From Annona cherimola (Eukaryota > Streptophyta > Magnoliopsida > Magnoliales > Annonaceae), in NCBI GenBank assembly GCA_030490835.1, contig CM059972.1, forward strand, positions 30,669,452-30,733,451: a stretch of DNA of 64,000 nucleotides, written 5' to 3'. Made by a program: the position numbers and the translations under genes. Positions 24,225-36,506 of this stretch are shown here, one piece after another. Within the stretch, counting starts at the first letter, position 1. Every line of letters begins with the position of its first letter. The notes below the pieces were generated by a model, which was given only the letters and a program-made list of their open reading frames with translations, was not told the DNA's origin and ran no database searches.

Positions 24225-24673
24225 CTTTATAATGCATGGGAGATTAACGCCTAGCTCGAATAGTCAATGCAATTAAATAGCCATGACTGAACGCAAGGTC
24301 TACTAACCAATGAAGGTGATCCGTCACAATCGCACGTACGTATATATGGAAAAGTCTCGTCGTTTCTTGGTGGTCAGTGTTTATCTTTAGAAATGGGTGT
24401 AATAAATTTTTGCGGGTTTTTTAATAATTGAAATTGCTAAAGCTTTTACAATTCGGAAGTTTTGTAACATTAATTAGGCGTAGTTTATGTTGATAAATCA
24501 TAAATATGGTGACTGTTGCCGCACGTATGCTCCCGCTTGAATTTGTGAAAAACGCACCTCCTAGCCTGGTAAGCTTGCCCCACCCCACGTAAACATTGTC
24601 TCAGCACCACGTCCTCGTCCTCCTAGGACACTTAGCCGCCAATTAAGGTGAATTGGCGTGGCGGGGACGTGGC
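24225..24673 (-). promoter_or_regulatory. Gene C promoter: TATA box and ABRE-like cores
   Basis: TATA box cattataaag on the minus strand at 24225-24234, about 50 nt before the ATG. Upstream lie several ACGT cores: ccacgta near 24595, ccacgtc near 24608, and acgtggc at 24667-24673, a full ABRE-type core. Stress or ABA control is inferred. Confidence 0.5.
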
Positions 24674-24811
24674 CGATCCAACGTTATGCTTGTGAGCTAG
24701 CTCCATCGACATGCATATAATGCACTTGAGTTTTATTTAGTTATTTATTTATTTATTTTTCTTTCACGAATCTTAAATACTGCGCAACTTTTACTTCTAT
24801 TAATGTATATT

Positions 24812-25105
24812 TGGGGTGTTTGACAACAATTAAAACTTTTCACCTCAAACTTTTTAATCTAAAACTTTTCACTCTATGCAACTATCCTATATTTTAATTA
24901 TTTTTTAATATATTTCTATACAAACTATCATAATTTTCAATCATTTCTACACAATTAGCCACGTGACTAACGTATCTATTTCAACTTTATTCTTTTTACT
25001 TCTTATCATTACCTTTATCATATCACATTATTTTTTTCAGTTTAATAACTTTTCGGCAAAAAAATTTTTCATTCAAAAGTTTTATCACTTCTCAAATACC
25101 CCCAT
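24812..25105 (-). mobile_element. F1 MITE copy
   Basis: Reverse-oriented F1: 'tttggggtgtttgacaac', 'aacttttcacctcaaac', 'ttcaatcatttctacacaatta', 'tatctatttcaactttattctttttact', and 'ttttatcacttctcaaatac' at the far end. Confidence 0.65.
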
Positions 25106-25424
25106 TATATGCAACGACCTAAAAGATTAGATGCCATGCAGTTCATCTATCATCTATTGTTGGAGTTTTCGGCTATGTAACTAGAGAGTTAACAAAAAAA
25201 CTATAAGCTCATCCCTTTCGTTAAGATTTCACGGATGCCAGATGACAAAAAGGCCCTTGTTATATATCGCAATGAAATTTATTATTTTAAAATTTTTTTA
25301 TCTACTATAATTGTTGTCGTGACAACTATTGAAAATATAAATATATAATTAAAATATAAATGTATATAAAACATTTAATAATAAAATAATATATTAACAA
25401 TCAATTTGTATATTATTTATAATG

Positions 25425-25600
25425 ACTTAAACACCACTGTATTTAAAAATTCAAAATAAATAAATATATATCCGAAAATGGTAAAACTTAATTTATAGAT
25501 TAAATATAACTAGATTAATATGTTTATACAAAAAACATTTCAAAAAATCAAAAAAATGTATTTTTGGATCGGTCTAAAATTGCTGGTATGAAAAGATCAT
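25425..25600. mobile_element. F2 half element
   Basis: Matches the right half of the copy at 21583-21925: 'tttatagattaaatataactagattaatatgtttata', then 'tttttggatcggtct'. The left arm is weak. Confidence 0.5.
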
Positions 25601-25856
25601 TAAGTTTTTTACATATACATTTTATAATTTTGAAGAATATTTAATATTTATTTTTGAATATTGAAATAACGAAATTCAACTGTTCAAGTGTGAACAGTTG
25701 AGATGTTTTATTTTCAATATTCCAAAATAAATGTTAAACATTCTCCAAAATTTATGAAAATTTATACCTAAGAAATACATGTTTGCTTCCATATATTAGC
25801 GCTAAGAATTTTTTTTTAAAAAAGTAATGCAAATGTTTGTGTTGGATTGGACCCCT

Positions 25857-26258
25857 GTTAGAATTTTGGACACACACATATATTAATTATATATACGCTA
25901 TCATAAATAGAGGCTCAATTTTTAAAAGCGAGCCTATAAAGTTTTATGGGCCTAAATCATCTAATAAAGTATAAGTCTCTTATGCCTAGAAACCCTACAC
26001 CATAATTTTTAATTTCTAATTTTATGATGGGTTAAATTAGAAATACGAAAGATATGCTTCCTATATAAACGGTTGTGGTCTCCAGGTTATGCACGATTAG
26101 AGTTTCTTTTCTAATATCTCATCATTGAAAAAAGGAGCCACCTTCTCCAAAAAACTCTAGGGCATTAACTTGGAAAACCTGGAAACCACAAGATTCAAGA
26201 ACAACTGCTCCTATGGATTTAGGTACGCTTCCGCTTATGATTTATTTTTCATAGTGAT
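25857..26258 (+). mobile_element. Possible LTR fragment (Copia-like)
   Basis: Starts tgttagaattttgg, has a TATA-like ctatataaacgg at about 26063, and ends with 'atggatttaggtacgcttccgc', close to the 3' end of the Copia LTR at 32.05 kb. No internal coding sequence follows, so it would be a solo or diverged LTR. No target duplication is clear. Confidence 0.4.
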
Positions 26259-28020
26259 TTAGCATGGAGGATCCTAGGGTGATTATGGATTTAATCAATA
26301 AGGTTTTCCGAACAACCCCTTCTTTGAGTAATGTTGGCTTCTCCTTTGTTAGCTTTGTTGACTACTCATTTGAGAATTAGAATTTTGTTTGAAAAAATAA
26401 TAAACAGGGTAGGGGATGGTAATAATATAGTTGAAAAATGATATAAAAAACAAATGAAACGATAACGATTATGATAGGAATAAAAATATTATAACACTAT
26501 GACAGTTGAAAAACATAAATAAGCATCATAAGAAGATGAATTTTTAGACGTACTAAAATTGGTCACTATATGTATCGGCTTATATATGTTGTGTTATTGT
26601 TATTGTATATCGGTTGCAAAAGGCTTCAACAATCATGTTTTGAATTTATATTTGACAATATAATATTTTGTTACAAAAAAGTATAACTTCTAACGAGAAG
26701 TCTTGTCGCCAAAAAATATTTTTTTTGCAATATTCATTTAATTATTATTTCTAAAAGAATAACTAATTATGTAGTTAAATTGCGTTTTTTGCGCCACTAA
26801 CACGCCTGACTCGCCCAACCTAGGTCTTCTGTTTAATCCTTGCAGCTTACAAGTATCATGTGTAACAGTTTACTGTTTAGTCCCCTCCTGTAATGGAGGT
26901 TTTACGATTTCCCTCCCATAGTGGGGTTTAAGAAAAATTTACCTCCATGTGTGAAGGTGTGAATGTGCTTCATTATCATATCTGGATGCCGTGATGTATA
27001 TAGAAATATAAAAAAAATTGTGTTTATTGCAATAAAAAGTGCTATAAGCATTGTTAAAAATATTTTGCAAAATGTCAAGTTTCTTGTATAGAAGTACTCC
27101 AAAAATAATAATATTTAATTAAGTTCTGGTATATGTATATATGTATAGAATGGAAATATTGCATACAGTGACTTCCAATATTGCAAATATCTTTAGGATA
27201 GTTAGCAAAAATTATGCACCTTAATCGGATGCTTTTTTGATCACAAACGATGTAAATTCTTGCGATCATGTGCATAAATTATCACTTGTTCTCACTGCTT
27301 ATGACACACTTTTTAATATAATTTGATATCTTAATTACCTAATTTTTTTACCTTTTCTTTTTATCATTTTACATTTGAATCATTTTCGCCTTATATACAA
27401 CTACTTTATTTATTTTAACTTTATTTTATTTACTCTTAATTACTATCTTTATCATGCATATAGCATAATTCTCTCATTAAATTTTTTTCCCATTTTCACT
27501 TTTATATTTAATCTTCCCAAGCAGATACAAAAAAAAAAAAAAAAAAAAGAATTCCAAAAGTTATAAGCTTGAATCTCCGCAAAAATATTTGTTAAAGTTA
27601 TTATTATTATTTTTTTGGTGGTTTCCCTTAAAGAATTATCCAAAACACAGGAGATAAATTCATGCTATTGGGATTGGCAAGTTTGTTAAGGAAGTCTTGA
27701 AATTCCACAAATATGAGCCACGCGTAAGGCAGATGAACCACAAGTTACAACCACTGCCGCTGCAATTCAACACATGTGATCAGAAAACGTACGGTCTTGT
27801 GGCTTAAACCATTGAAAAATGAAAATGAAGCACATAGTTTTTGTCCGGAAGCTAAAGCTTTCCAATTTACGGAATCAAATTAATTAATGATAGTTGATAG
27901 CTGAAAATGAAAAACAAATCCTGTTTGTGAGTAGTACAGCATGATTGTCAGCTTTGTTTTGCACTTCAAGTAACATGCTGATCTGTAATTCATGATTGAC
28001 AATCTTCATCTCCTAAACCT
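26259..28020. other. Intergenic AT-rich sequence
   Basis: No supported gene. 27300-27500 is a diverged F1-like reverse segment ending near a poly(A) run at 27530-27549. The rest is unassigned. Confidence 0.4.
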
Positions 28021-28024
28021 TATT

Positions 28025-28301
28025 TCAACTGGGTAGTTTTGAGGAGTGCAAATCTGGTGGCTCACTTAATAGCAAAGTTGGCAAAAGCGGGGGATGGCCG
28101 TGACCAATGTTGGCGGGATATTCCAACAAATGTCATTGTTAATTTTTGTATGTGGATTCTTCTGCCTGTTTTGATGATTCTCTTTGTATCTGGGTGAATT
28201 CTCTCTTACCCCACACTAACCTGTTTGGATAGTAGGATGGAAGTCCCCTCCTTTTGCTTTTCTGTTTCTAAATGGGATATACTTTATAAAAAAAAAAAAA
28301 A
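28025..28301 (+). mobile_element. LINE 3' end (RNase H-like tail) with poly(A)
   Basis: One frame reads RSANLVAHLIAKLAKAGDG followed by a Trp-rich stretch, resembling the end of the RNase H-like domain (RVT_3 type) that closes many plant LINE ORFs. About 100 nt of 3' UTR-like sequence and a poly(A) of about 14 nt follow. It is 5'-truncated and dead. A host RNase H-like gene fragment is the alternative. Confidence 0.5.
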
Positions 28302-29326
28302 GGGTAATTTCATCACGGGAAGTCCAGGTTTCGGGCTTCAAGGCTTGGGATGAAGAGTTTATTTTTCATTTTTCAAAATAATATCTCTATAGCCACTCTA
28401 TTAATAATATTGTTAGATTTATGGTGAAATAAGATAAATTAAAAGGCTCGGAATCATTGTATTCTCTGACCGACTTTAGAAGGCTTAAATGGCGAAATAA
28501 GATAAAATAGACGTTGCTGGCTAAAATATTTCATATTACCGGATTGTCTCACATAGTCACCTGAACATGATTAGGTGCCCGATGCAATACTAAGCTCACC
28601 AAACACTCTAGCAACTATCAATGCACCCACCAACTTTGTATTCTTGGGTTGATTTCTGCATTGAGAAGATAAGCTCATCACGGAAATTTGGGGAGATTCT
28701 CTTGTGAGAATGATTTTTTTGCATGGAATGAGAATATGGCTAACTACAGGCTTAAGTTTATAAACAGCCACAAACCAATATAAAAGTATGAAAATAAAAT
28801 TTACTGTACTCTTAATCCTTCTTCAAAATGAGAAATTTGTAAAATTTTCTAATTTGCCCTATTTATTTCACAATTCACGCGGCTGACCTTGATTTAGTGG
28901 GAAATAGCTAAACAATGATAATATAAAATCAATTTTTAGTCTCATGACACACGACCGAGTGGGTTAGAAATAAAAAGCTTGGACATGCAGAAAAACAGAT
29001 GCATGCCCACAAAAGAAGAAAAAGTGCACGTAGGATGACTGGGCTCCACCTTGATATCACATTCATACCATAATAAAAATGCTTAATTCATCTCAATATA
29101 CAATAATAAATAATTTTTTTTAAAAAAACATGACTGCAAAATGAAGCCAGCCAATGTGACAATTAAATGGTACATACTAATCATTTCAGCATTTGTACTG
29201 CTTGATTGCAGACGTGTATTCAATTGCAAGGCTACACTGAAATCGAAAATTGGACTGCTTGAACGCATCCAAATTTTGACAATCGAAATGCGTGTAGTTG
29301 GATTGCGTAGCTGGCCTGATTTCTAC
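28302..29326. other. Intergenic sequence, nothing recognised
   Basis: The frames at 28571-28771 and 29083-29335 lack any family signature or splice support. Confidence 0.35.
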
Positions 29327-29688
29327 TATTCTTAGATTGTCAGGTTCTGAAATCGACCTCATGACTTCAAAACATTCAATCGTGTGTTTATGCCTATCTC
29401 CAAGAGGAAAAGATGAAATTGATCTCCTCACAGACCTGCATTTAACTCCAATGGTAACCATATGCATCCCACCTTTTCCTGTCGATTGCATCTTAAAGCA
29501 ATGTTAATATTCTTAGATTGTCAAGTTCTGAAGTCGATCTCATGACTTCCAAACATTCAATCGTGTGTTTATGCCTATCTCCAAGAGGAAAAGATGAAAT
29601 TGTTCTCCTCACATACCTGCATTTAACTCCAATGGTAACCATATGCATCCCACCTTTTCCTGTCGATTGCATCTGAAAGCAATGTTAT
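29327..29688 (+). repeat. 181-bp tandem duplication
   Basis: Two head-to-tail copies (29327-29507 and 29508-29688), each starting tattcttagattgtca and ending near gcatc-t-aaagcaatgtta, differing at only a handful of positions. The content is unidentified. Confidence 0.85.
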
Positions 29689-30400
29689 CAGAACCGAACT
29701 GGTGGTTGACCTGGTGAAGGAACTGGTCTGGTACAAACTAGTTTGAACAATGACGTCAGCATGACATATTTACGATGTCATAAATGTTAATTATTTTTAA
29801 TTAATTATATATTTATAAATCCCAATTTTATATATTAGATTTTAACCAACACAACAAAATATGTAGGAAAAAATAAATAGAAAAATTTTCAAAAATTTTT
29901 AAGCATGAATGTTAAAAAATTAGCTATATTAACTGACCTGAAACATGTAATAAGCCTTAATGTTGGTACTTGACTTTTGAATCATTCTTATTTATCTTGG
30001 TATGTTTTTGAATTATACTTCTGTAAACATATTCAACACAATAAGAAATAAAATAAAGCAATAATTGTGAAAGGATTGAAAAATTAAATAATTCATAATA
30101 ATATTCACCCTAAAAAATAATTCATAATAATATAAGAATTAAGAAAAATTCATGCGCTCAACAAAAATGAAAATTTAAAAGTGTACAAACAAATCATTCT
30201 TATCAAATATGAAATTTTGGTTTTTTTTTCTTTTATAGCTGAACTGGTTGAACCGATTCGACCGTCAATATCGGTTCGACTGCAGTTTGGCCAGTTTCAG
30301 CGGTTTAATTGATTGAACCGAAATCAAATTAATTGAATCGGAATCAGTACCGGTTCCTGGTCAGACCGGTCCAACCAGCCAGACCGGTCGTCTAAAAGTC
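29689..30400. mobile_element. Possible non-autonomous DNA transposon
   Basis: About 0.7 kb bounded on the left by gaaccgaactggtggttgacctggt and on the right by a cluster of accggttc / ccagaccggtc words (30240-30400). Such accggtt-rich ends are typical of plant terminal-repeat elements. The inverted match is imperfect and no transposase is present, so the boundaries are approximate. Confidence 0.4.
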
Positions 30401-30454
30401 ATTGTGGCTGGCCATCTACTAATGTGACAACTATAGGATAGCTCACCTTCCAAA

Positions 30455-30480
30455 ACTAGTGCTTTTAGATGTTCCTAAAA

Positions 30481-30512
<32 letters not shown>

Positions 30513-30523
30513 ACTAGTTCTTT
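30455..30523 (+). mobile_element. Candidate micro-retroposon (poly-A scar)
   Basis: actagtgcttt (30455-30465) and actagttcttt (30513-30523), 10 of 11 identical, enclose a short body and about 25 A's. Same layout as the scar at 21372-21444, on the plus strand. Confidence 0.45.
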
Positions 30524-31506
30524 CAAACTCTCTTGTTACTCTGCGGACAATGGATCATAACAAATGCACTTCAACAATTCCGTGAAAAATGCGCATCCTC
30601 CACTGACATTGTTAAATCTAGATGGGTTTTTCCTGATTATTATATGAAGTACAACAAACCTAGTGCATAAATGACATCTAGTTGTATACTCCAGAAAAGT
30701 TTTATTGATTTTTCCCGCTTTATACCCAGAGATGTGAACCATGACCAGATGACATTCTCCAATTCTCTGTGAAATATGGCAGCTGCATTGCAAGTACGAG
30801 ATCGACCTTCTGCTTTAAGCATCAGATACATGCAGCAAACAATGCCTCAATCGATCTTACAAACTACAAACGGATGGCTAGATGATGACCCGCTGCTCGA
30901 TCTTCCGTTTCGCAGTCTAAAGTGTTCTTCAGCAGAAATTGCGACAGTCATTGGGCCTACACCGCCTGGAACTGAGGTAATCCATCCAGCCACTTTACAG
31001 GTTTCTTGGAAATCCACATCACCAACCAGTGTCTGTAACCAGATTTCCTACTCAGGTCAGGATTGGAATTTGAACACACATCCGTAGCATCATCACCTGG
31101 TTTAATCCAATCTCCCTTTAATAAGCCAGGGGCAGTGATCACCTTAATCACTAGCATCCAGTAAGTTTTGAAAAGCGCTGTCCTCAACATGCATAGACAA
31201 AGTATGCAACCTGACGACAGCCAGTTGTTTATGGTCGGAATTTTACCAATTGCGATTGTTAGACGTAAGCAGCAGTTGGCTGGTAAAGATCTCCTAACGT
31301 GCATTTCATCAAGCTTTTGGGATAGGAAATGTTAAAGAAGAAATTTCAAGTAACACCAGGGTATCCACCATGAAAAAGAAAAAAAGTAACACTAGGGTAT
31401 CCAGGTTTGTTTAGATTTTGGATGCAACCTAATGCACATTTTAGTATGAGTTTACTAGCATCCTTCCACAATAAGAGTATTGTGGTTTGGGACAGCAACA
31501 CGGACA

Positions 31507-31768
31507 TGATGCCTTCAAGTTGGAAATCAAGAAGAGTGACTGATATTTAAGAATTCTAAGCAAATCAACTGTGAAAATTCCAAGCAGGCATGACGCATGC
31601 AAGCTCCTAGCTTATGAACCACCATGATAAATTTGCAGGTGCGTACGTAACTTCAAGATTCCATACTTACCATCATGACTTTTTCCAACTGCGGCAACAA
31701 CAATATCTGCTTCCCAGATGATATGTTCAGGATCAGAAGTGCAAATGTACAATTGTCACAGTTGCATC
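31507..31768. repeat. Left copy of the 262-bp direct repeat flanking Copia
   Basis: FolD exon-plus-intron sequence identical at 258 of 262 positions to 38502-38763, with no gaps. It ends exactly where the left LTR begins. Confidence 0.95.
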
Positions 31769-32089
31769 TGTTAGAGTTATACTCCAATAAGGTGTCCTAA
31801 TTAGATAATAAGTCTTGAATTTAAAGATAGCCCAATCATATCTGAATTGCGTACGCAATCCGAGTTCAGGTAGAACTACACTTCTAATTGAGTCATGATG
31901 GAAAGGGCTCTATAAATAAAGGAGTCTAGGTCCCTCTCTCACACGTTTACATCACAAGTGGTTCCCATCTACCGCTAGTATTATAGGGAGAAGTGTTGAG
32001 GGAGAAGACCTCGTACTCTACTCGGTCTACAGGTGGAATCTACACACACATGGATTCAGGTACGCTTCCGCATCACATGATTTCCAACA

Positions 32090-34778
32090 TGTGGTATCAG
32101 AGCCCACGTTTCGATTTTGGGTATAATAGATTCCACCCATACAGACTTAATGATGCTTGGAATATTCATTTTTTATTATTATTTTTTTTACGAATGCATT
32201 ATGTACGAATGCATTATTATTTTTGCACCTGTTGAATGCATGTACGTTGAACCGAAACATGAAATCCGTTTCTGCATCAAATATATATATATTTTTTTCG
32301 TTGAATGCATCGAATGAATATATATATACATGAATATATATATTGCCTGCTAAAAGATTCTACCTATTAAGAGATTTTTTTTTATTATTTGGCATGAATT
32401 CATTGGATTTGTTTATATTATCAGCCATATGCGATTGACGACATGACTCATGAAAATCCATGTTAAAATTCTGCCTAATGTGATTTTTTAATTCTGGTTT
32501 AATTAAAGACCCAAAACATGCTATTAAGAATTAGCCGGATGATGTTTTGATGGATTCAAACCCATGTTAAATTCTGTATGATGTGAATTTAATTCTGGAT
32601 GCAAAACATGCCGTTGAGAAAATAAACATTCAATGTTTTCTTTGTCAATCTAATATAATAATATTATATGATTTAGACTCCTTTGTTGTCAAAGTGATTT
32701 CGGATGGGTTTTTCAATTCAGAAAAATAAACACATGGATTTGGACCCATTAATCTATTAAATAAATAAATAAATAAATAAATAAATGGGACGGAAACTTG
32801 CTGCCATGATTAGATCTGCCGCTGCCATGCCCGTTGCCGGAATCACAGGAGAAAACGATTCCTGCGGCGACCAGCAGATAGCGGCAGATCCGGTGCTGGT
32901 TGCTGCTTGTAGCTGCCGGAAAAGAAACACCAACCGAGATCCAGAGATGGCCTGAATAGGCTGTGACCGGCAGACAGCGGCGACCAAGCTGGCGGCGAGT
33001 AGGGCGAACGGCCGGGGCAACAACCGGGCGGCGCTAGCAGCCAAACAACAACAGCGTGCTGCTGTCATGACCGGAGCCGGAGAAGACGGAAGACGTTGCT
33101 GTCGTGGCCGGAAACTGCTGTTGCTGGAAAAGCTGCAACTGGAGAAGACGCCGGGCGACGGCGGCAGGCTTGGGCAGCCAGTTTGGACAACGGCTGCTAG
33201 GGTATGTGCGGCTAGGGCTTCTCTTGTTTGGGGAAGAAGAGAAGAATTTTGCAAATAAACCCCGGACAAAATTTGCAAATAAACCCTGAATAGAAATTTG
33301 CAAATAAACCCCTAGCTATATATATATATATTTTACAACTGGGTTTCCTTCCTGGTTAAGCTGGGCCTTTTCCAAGTCTGCCCACCAGGCCCAACCCATA
33401 TTCTGCAAGCCCATTTCACTTGAACGGGCCTCAAGCCCAATAAGCCCATCAGTTGGCCTAGTTTAGCTAAGCCCATTTCCGGGCCCTTTTTGTGCCTGGG
33501 TTGAACCAACATATAGCCCATGCGGTTGGCCCATTTCAGGAAGCCCATTGCACTTGGGCGGGCCAACTTCTCAAACCCAGCTTCACAGGCCCATATGGGC
33601 GGCCCTTTTTAGCCTATGACAGGGTAGACCCAAACCCAATAGCCCATATATGACACGTGGCATGTTTATAAACCGTCCAATTATAAATTAACATAATTTT
33701 TGATCAACTTATCCAAATTGGACGATCCAATAGTGGTTTTCTATGTTTTTGGACATTCTGGATCTAATGGATGGGTCTGATTAAGCTAAATAGGTCAATA
33801 AATCTGACTTTTGAATATTTATGCAAATTTTTTGAATTATATGTGCAATTAATTCATGTGATTAGTTTATAAATGCTTGATTAGCAATTTATTTATGATT
33901 TATTGCTTTCTAGTTATTTTAAGCATGCAATGTATGTATATATATGAATAATTATATAAATTATGATTATTAAATTTTATAGTGAGATTATATTCTATGG
34001 TATGACTGGAGGTTGGTGTCTAGGCAAGAGGTATTGAAGAGGATCACGTGGTTATTTAATTAGGTCCCTGCTATGTAAGGGGAGCCTCCCACGCCCCACC
34101 TCACTTACCTGGCTGACCAAAAGAAATAATATGGAATTTAATCGCACATAATGAATTTAATAATCATTATTATTGAATTATTCATATATATATTATACTC
34201 TGTAATTTATATTAATAATTTTGATTATGTATTTCTAGTTGCCCCAAAGGGTCTAAAATACATTTTCAAAATTATTAATTAATGAAGAAAATATTATTGT
34301 TTATTTTTCTCATAATAGAAATTGCAATTAATTATCATTATGCAATTTATGTTTAATAAATATTGTTCATCTTTATGTCTTATGTTGCCCTGAAGGGTCT
34401 AAGATATTTAGTTAATCAAATTTATTAAACAAAGAGAGAATAACATGATTTTTCCTCTCATAATAGAAATTGCATTATTAAAGAATATTATATTATAGTT
34501 TTACCCGAAGGTAGCTATAATTTAATATTTGTCAATAATTAACTAGAACTACATAAACGCGGGAAATTTTCTACTCGAAGGTGGAGATTTCTTGACTTTA
34601 TGTATTCATAATTAATTATTAAATATTATTGTTTATCATAGCATTATTGACTATAATCATGCATTATTGCTTGTGTGATTAAATTTAAAATTTTAGCTAT
34701 GATTAATTAATGAAATTGTTACATAATATTTTATCTGAATCATAATGGTAATGTGAGCTTAATCATTTTTTTACAGCT
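32090..34778 (+). other. Copia leader region
   Basis: Long untranslated leader between primer site and gag. It holds an (aaat)n run at 32757-32786, a GC-rich island at about 32790-33240 rich in gccgg/gcagc words, and a GCCCA-rich stretch at 33340-33660 ending in gacacgtggcatg. A pair of imperfect repeats around 'ttgccc-aagggtctaa...cataatagaaattgca' lies at 34240-34470. The minus-strand frame 32757-33278 is a reading of the GC island and has no family signature. Confidence 0.75.
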
Positions 34779-36026
34779 ATGACTCCTGTTCCTCAATCTC
34801 ATCTGTCTAATATCCCGACACTGAATGGATCAAATTACTCTGATTGGCATGAGCAATTACTTATCACCTTAGGATGTTTGGATCTGGATTTAGCCCTTCA
34901 TGTTGCAAAACCTAATGACTTAACGCCTGAAAGTACTGATAGTCAAAATATTCAATTTGATAAATGGGAGTGTTCCAACAGGTTGTCTCTTATGATTATA
35001 AAGAGTACAATCGAAAGGAATATCAGGGGCTCTATTTCTGACCCTGAAAATGAAAGTGCCAAAACTTATCTAGACTCAATTAAGGAAAAATTCAGTGGTT
35101 CAGATAAAACATTGGTTGGAATGCTCACTAATAAATTGACTTCAATGAAATATGATGGCATTTGTGGAGTGCGAAAGCACATAATGGAAATGTCAAATAT
35201 AGCTGGGAAACTTAATGAACTAGGGATGAAAATCTCTGACTCTTTCCTAGTCATATTTGTCTTAAACTCTCTTCCATCTCAGTTTTCTCAATTCAAAATC
35301 TCCTATAACACACAAAAGGAGAAATGAACTTTAAATGAATTAATATCCATGTGTGTACAAGAGGAAGAGAGATTAAAGCAGGATGGATCAATGGCTATAT
35401 ATTTCACATCGACTTCTAAGCAGTACAAGTCAAAGAAAGGAAAAGGGAAGAATAAATTCCCATTAAAGAAAGGCTTAGAGGATGGATTGAAAAAGTCCGC
35501 TGAGAAATGTCATTTCTGTAAAAAAAAAGGATATTTTAAGAAAGATTGTCTCAAGCGGAAGAGTTGGTTCGAAAAGAAAGGTAACAATTATGTACATGTT
35601 TGCCTTGAAACTAATTTCATAAATGTATCCTCTAATTTATGGTGTATTGACTCTGATGCTGCTATTCATGTTTCAAACTCTTTACAGGCATTACATTCAA
35701 CCCGCAATCCAAAACCGCATGAGTCATCTATCTTAATGGGCAATCTGACTAAGTCTAAAGTCAAAGCAGTAGGAAATTGCAAGCTTCGCCTTGACACAGG
35801 ACATTTTTTAGAACTGCATGACGTTTTCTATGTTCCGTCCATTTCTAGAAATTTAATTTCTTTGCCAAAACTTGATGTAATGGGTTATTCTTTCAGTTTT
35901 GCAAACTCAAAGTTTTCTTTATTTAAAGATTCTATTTTAGTTGGAACTGGAACATTGTTAAATGGTTTATATCAAATAAGTGCAGATTGCTCATTTGTTA
36001 ATTGTTCATCTGCCTTTCTGCCTTAA
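34779..36026 (+). pseudogene. gag-pol: Copia gag and start of protease, broken
   Basis: The gag starts at the ATG 34779 with NGSNYSDWHEQLL, the usual Copia gag opening. An in-frame TGA at about 35325, where a Trp codon is expected, splits it; the same frame continues to 36026. The zinc knuckle reads CHFCKKKGYFKKDC, with Tyr in place of the metal-binding His. The protease site reads IDSDAAIH, where DSGA is expected, so the catalytic Gly is replaced. A frameshift near 36015 ends this frame. All three changes point to decay. Confidence 0.9.
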
Positions 36027-36506
36027 ATGTATGTGCTGGTAATAAACATGGTATGATTGATGAAAATTCCTCCATGTTGTGGCATAAAAGGTTAGGTCAC
36101 ATATCGAAAGAAAGGATGCTAAGATTAGTAAAAGACGGGGTATTACCTACTCTAGATTTTACTGATTTTAGCATATGTATCGATTGTATTAAAGGAAAAC
36201 AAACCAAAACTTAGAAAAAGAGTGCCACAAGAAGCAATGGACTTTTAGAATTGATCCACACCGATATTTGTGGTCCATTCTCATCATGTACTGGAGGCGA
36301 AAAGTACTTTATCACGTTTATTGATGATTTCTCACGTTATGGTTTTATTTTTCTATTACATGAAAAGTCTGATTCTTTGAATACTTTTAAAATATTCAAA
36401 GAATTAGTAGAAAATAAATTAGATAGGAAAATTAAAGTTGTGAGATCTGACAGGGGCGGTGAATATTATGGTAAACACGGTCAATTAAGTCGAATCCCTG
36501 GCCCAT
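36002..36506 (+). pseudogene. Copia integrase, truncated
   Basis: The GAG-pre-integrase segment (WHKRLGHISKERM, ICIDCIKGKQ, an HHCC zinc-binding pattern) runs to an in-frame TAG near 36212. The catalytic core continues with HTDICGPF, ITFIDDFSRYGFIFLL and VRSDRGGEYYG. It stops abruptly after PGPFA at about 36506: the part with the third catalytic acidic residue and the C-terminus are deleted. Confidence 0.9.

Noticed and set aside
28571..28771. 66-residue minus-strand frame
   Set aside because: No homologous motif, promoter or splice signal; chance frame.
29186..29491. 101-residue minus-strand frame over the tandem duplication
   Set aside because: Not kept in the second repeat unit and has no recognised domain.
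30536..30847. Extra FolD-side frames on the minus strand
   Set aside because: They lie beyond the FolD stop at 30848 and have no FolD similarity.
32757..33278. Minus-strand frame of 173 codons in the Copia leader
   Set aside because: Reading of a GC island ending in an (aaat)n run; no family signature.
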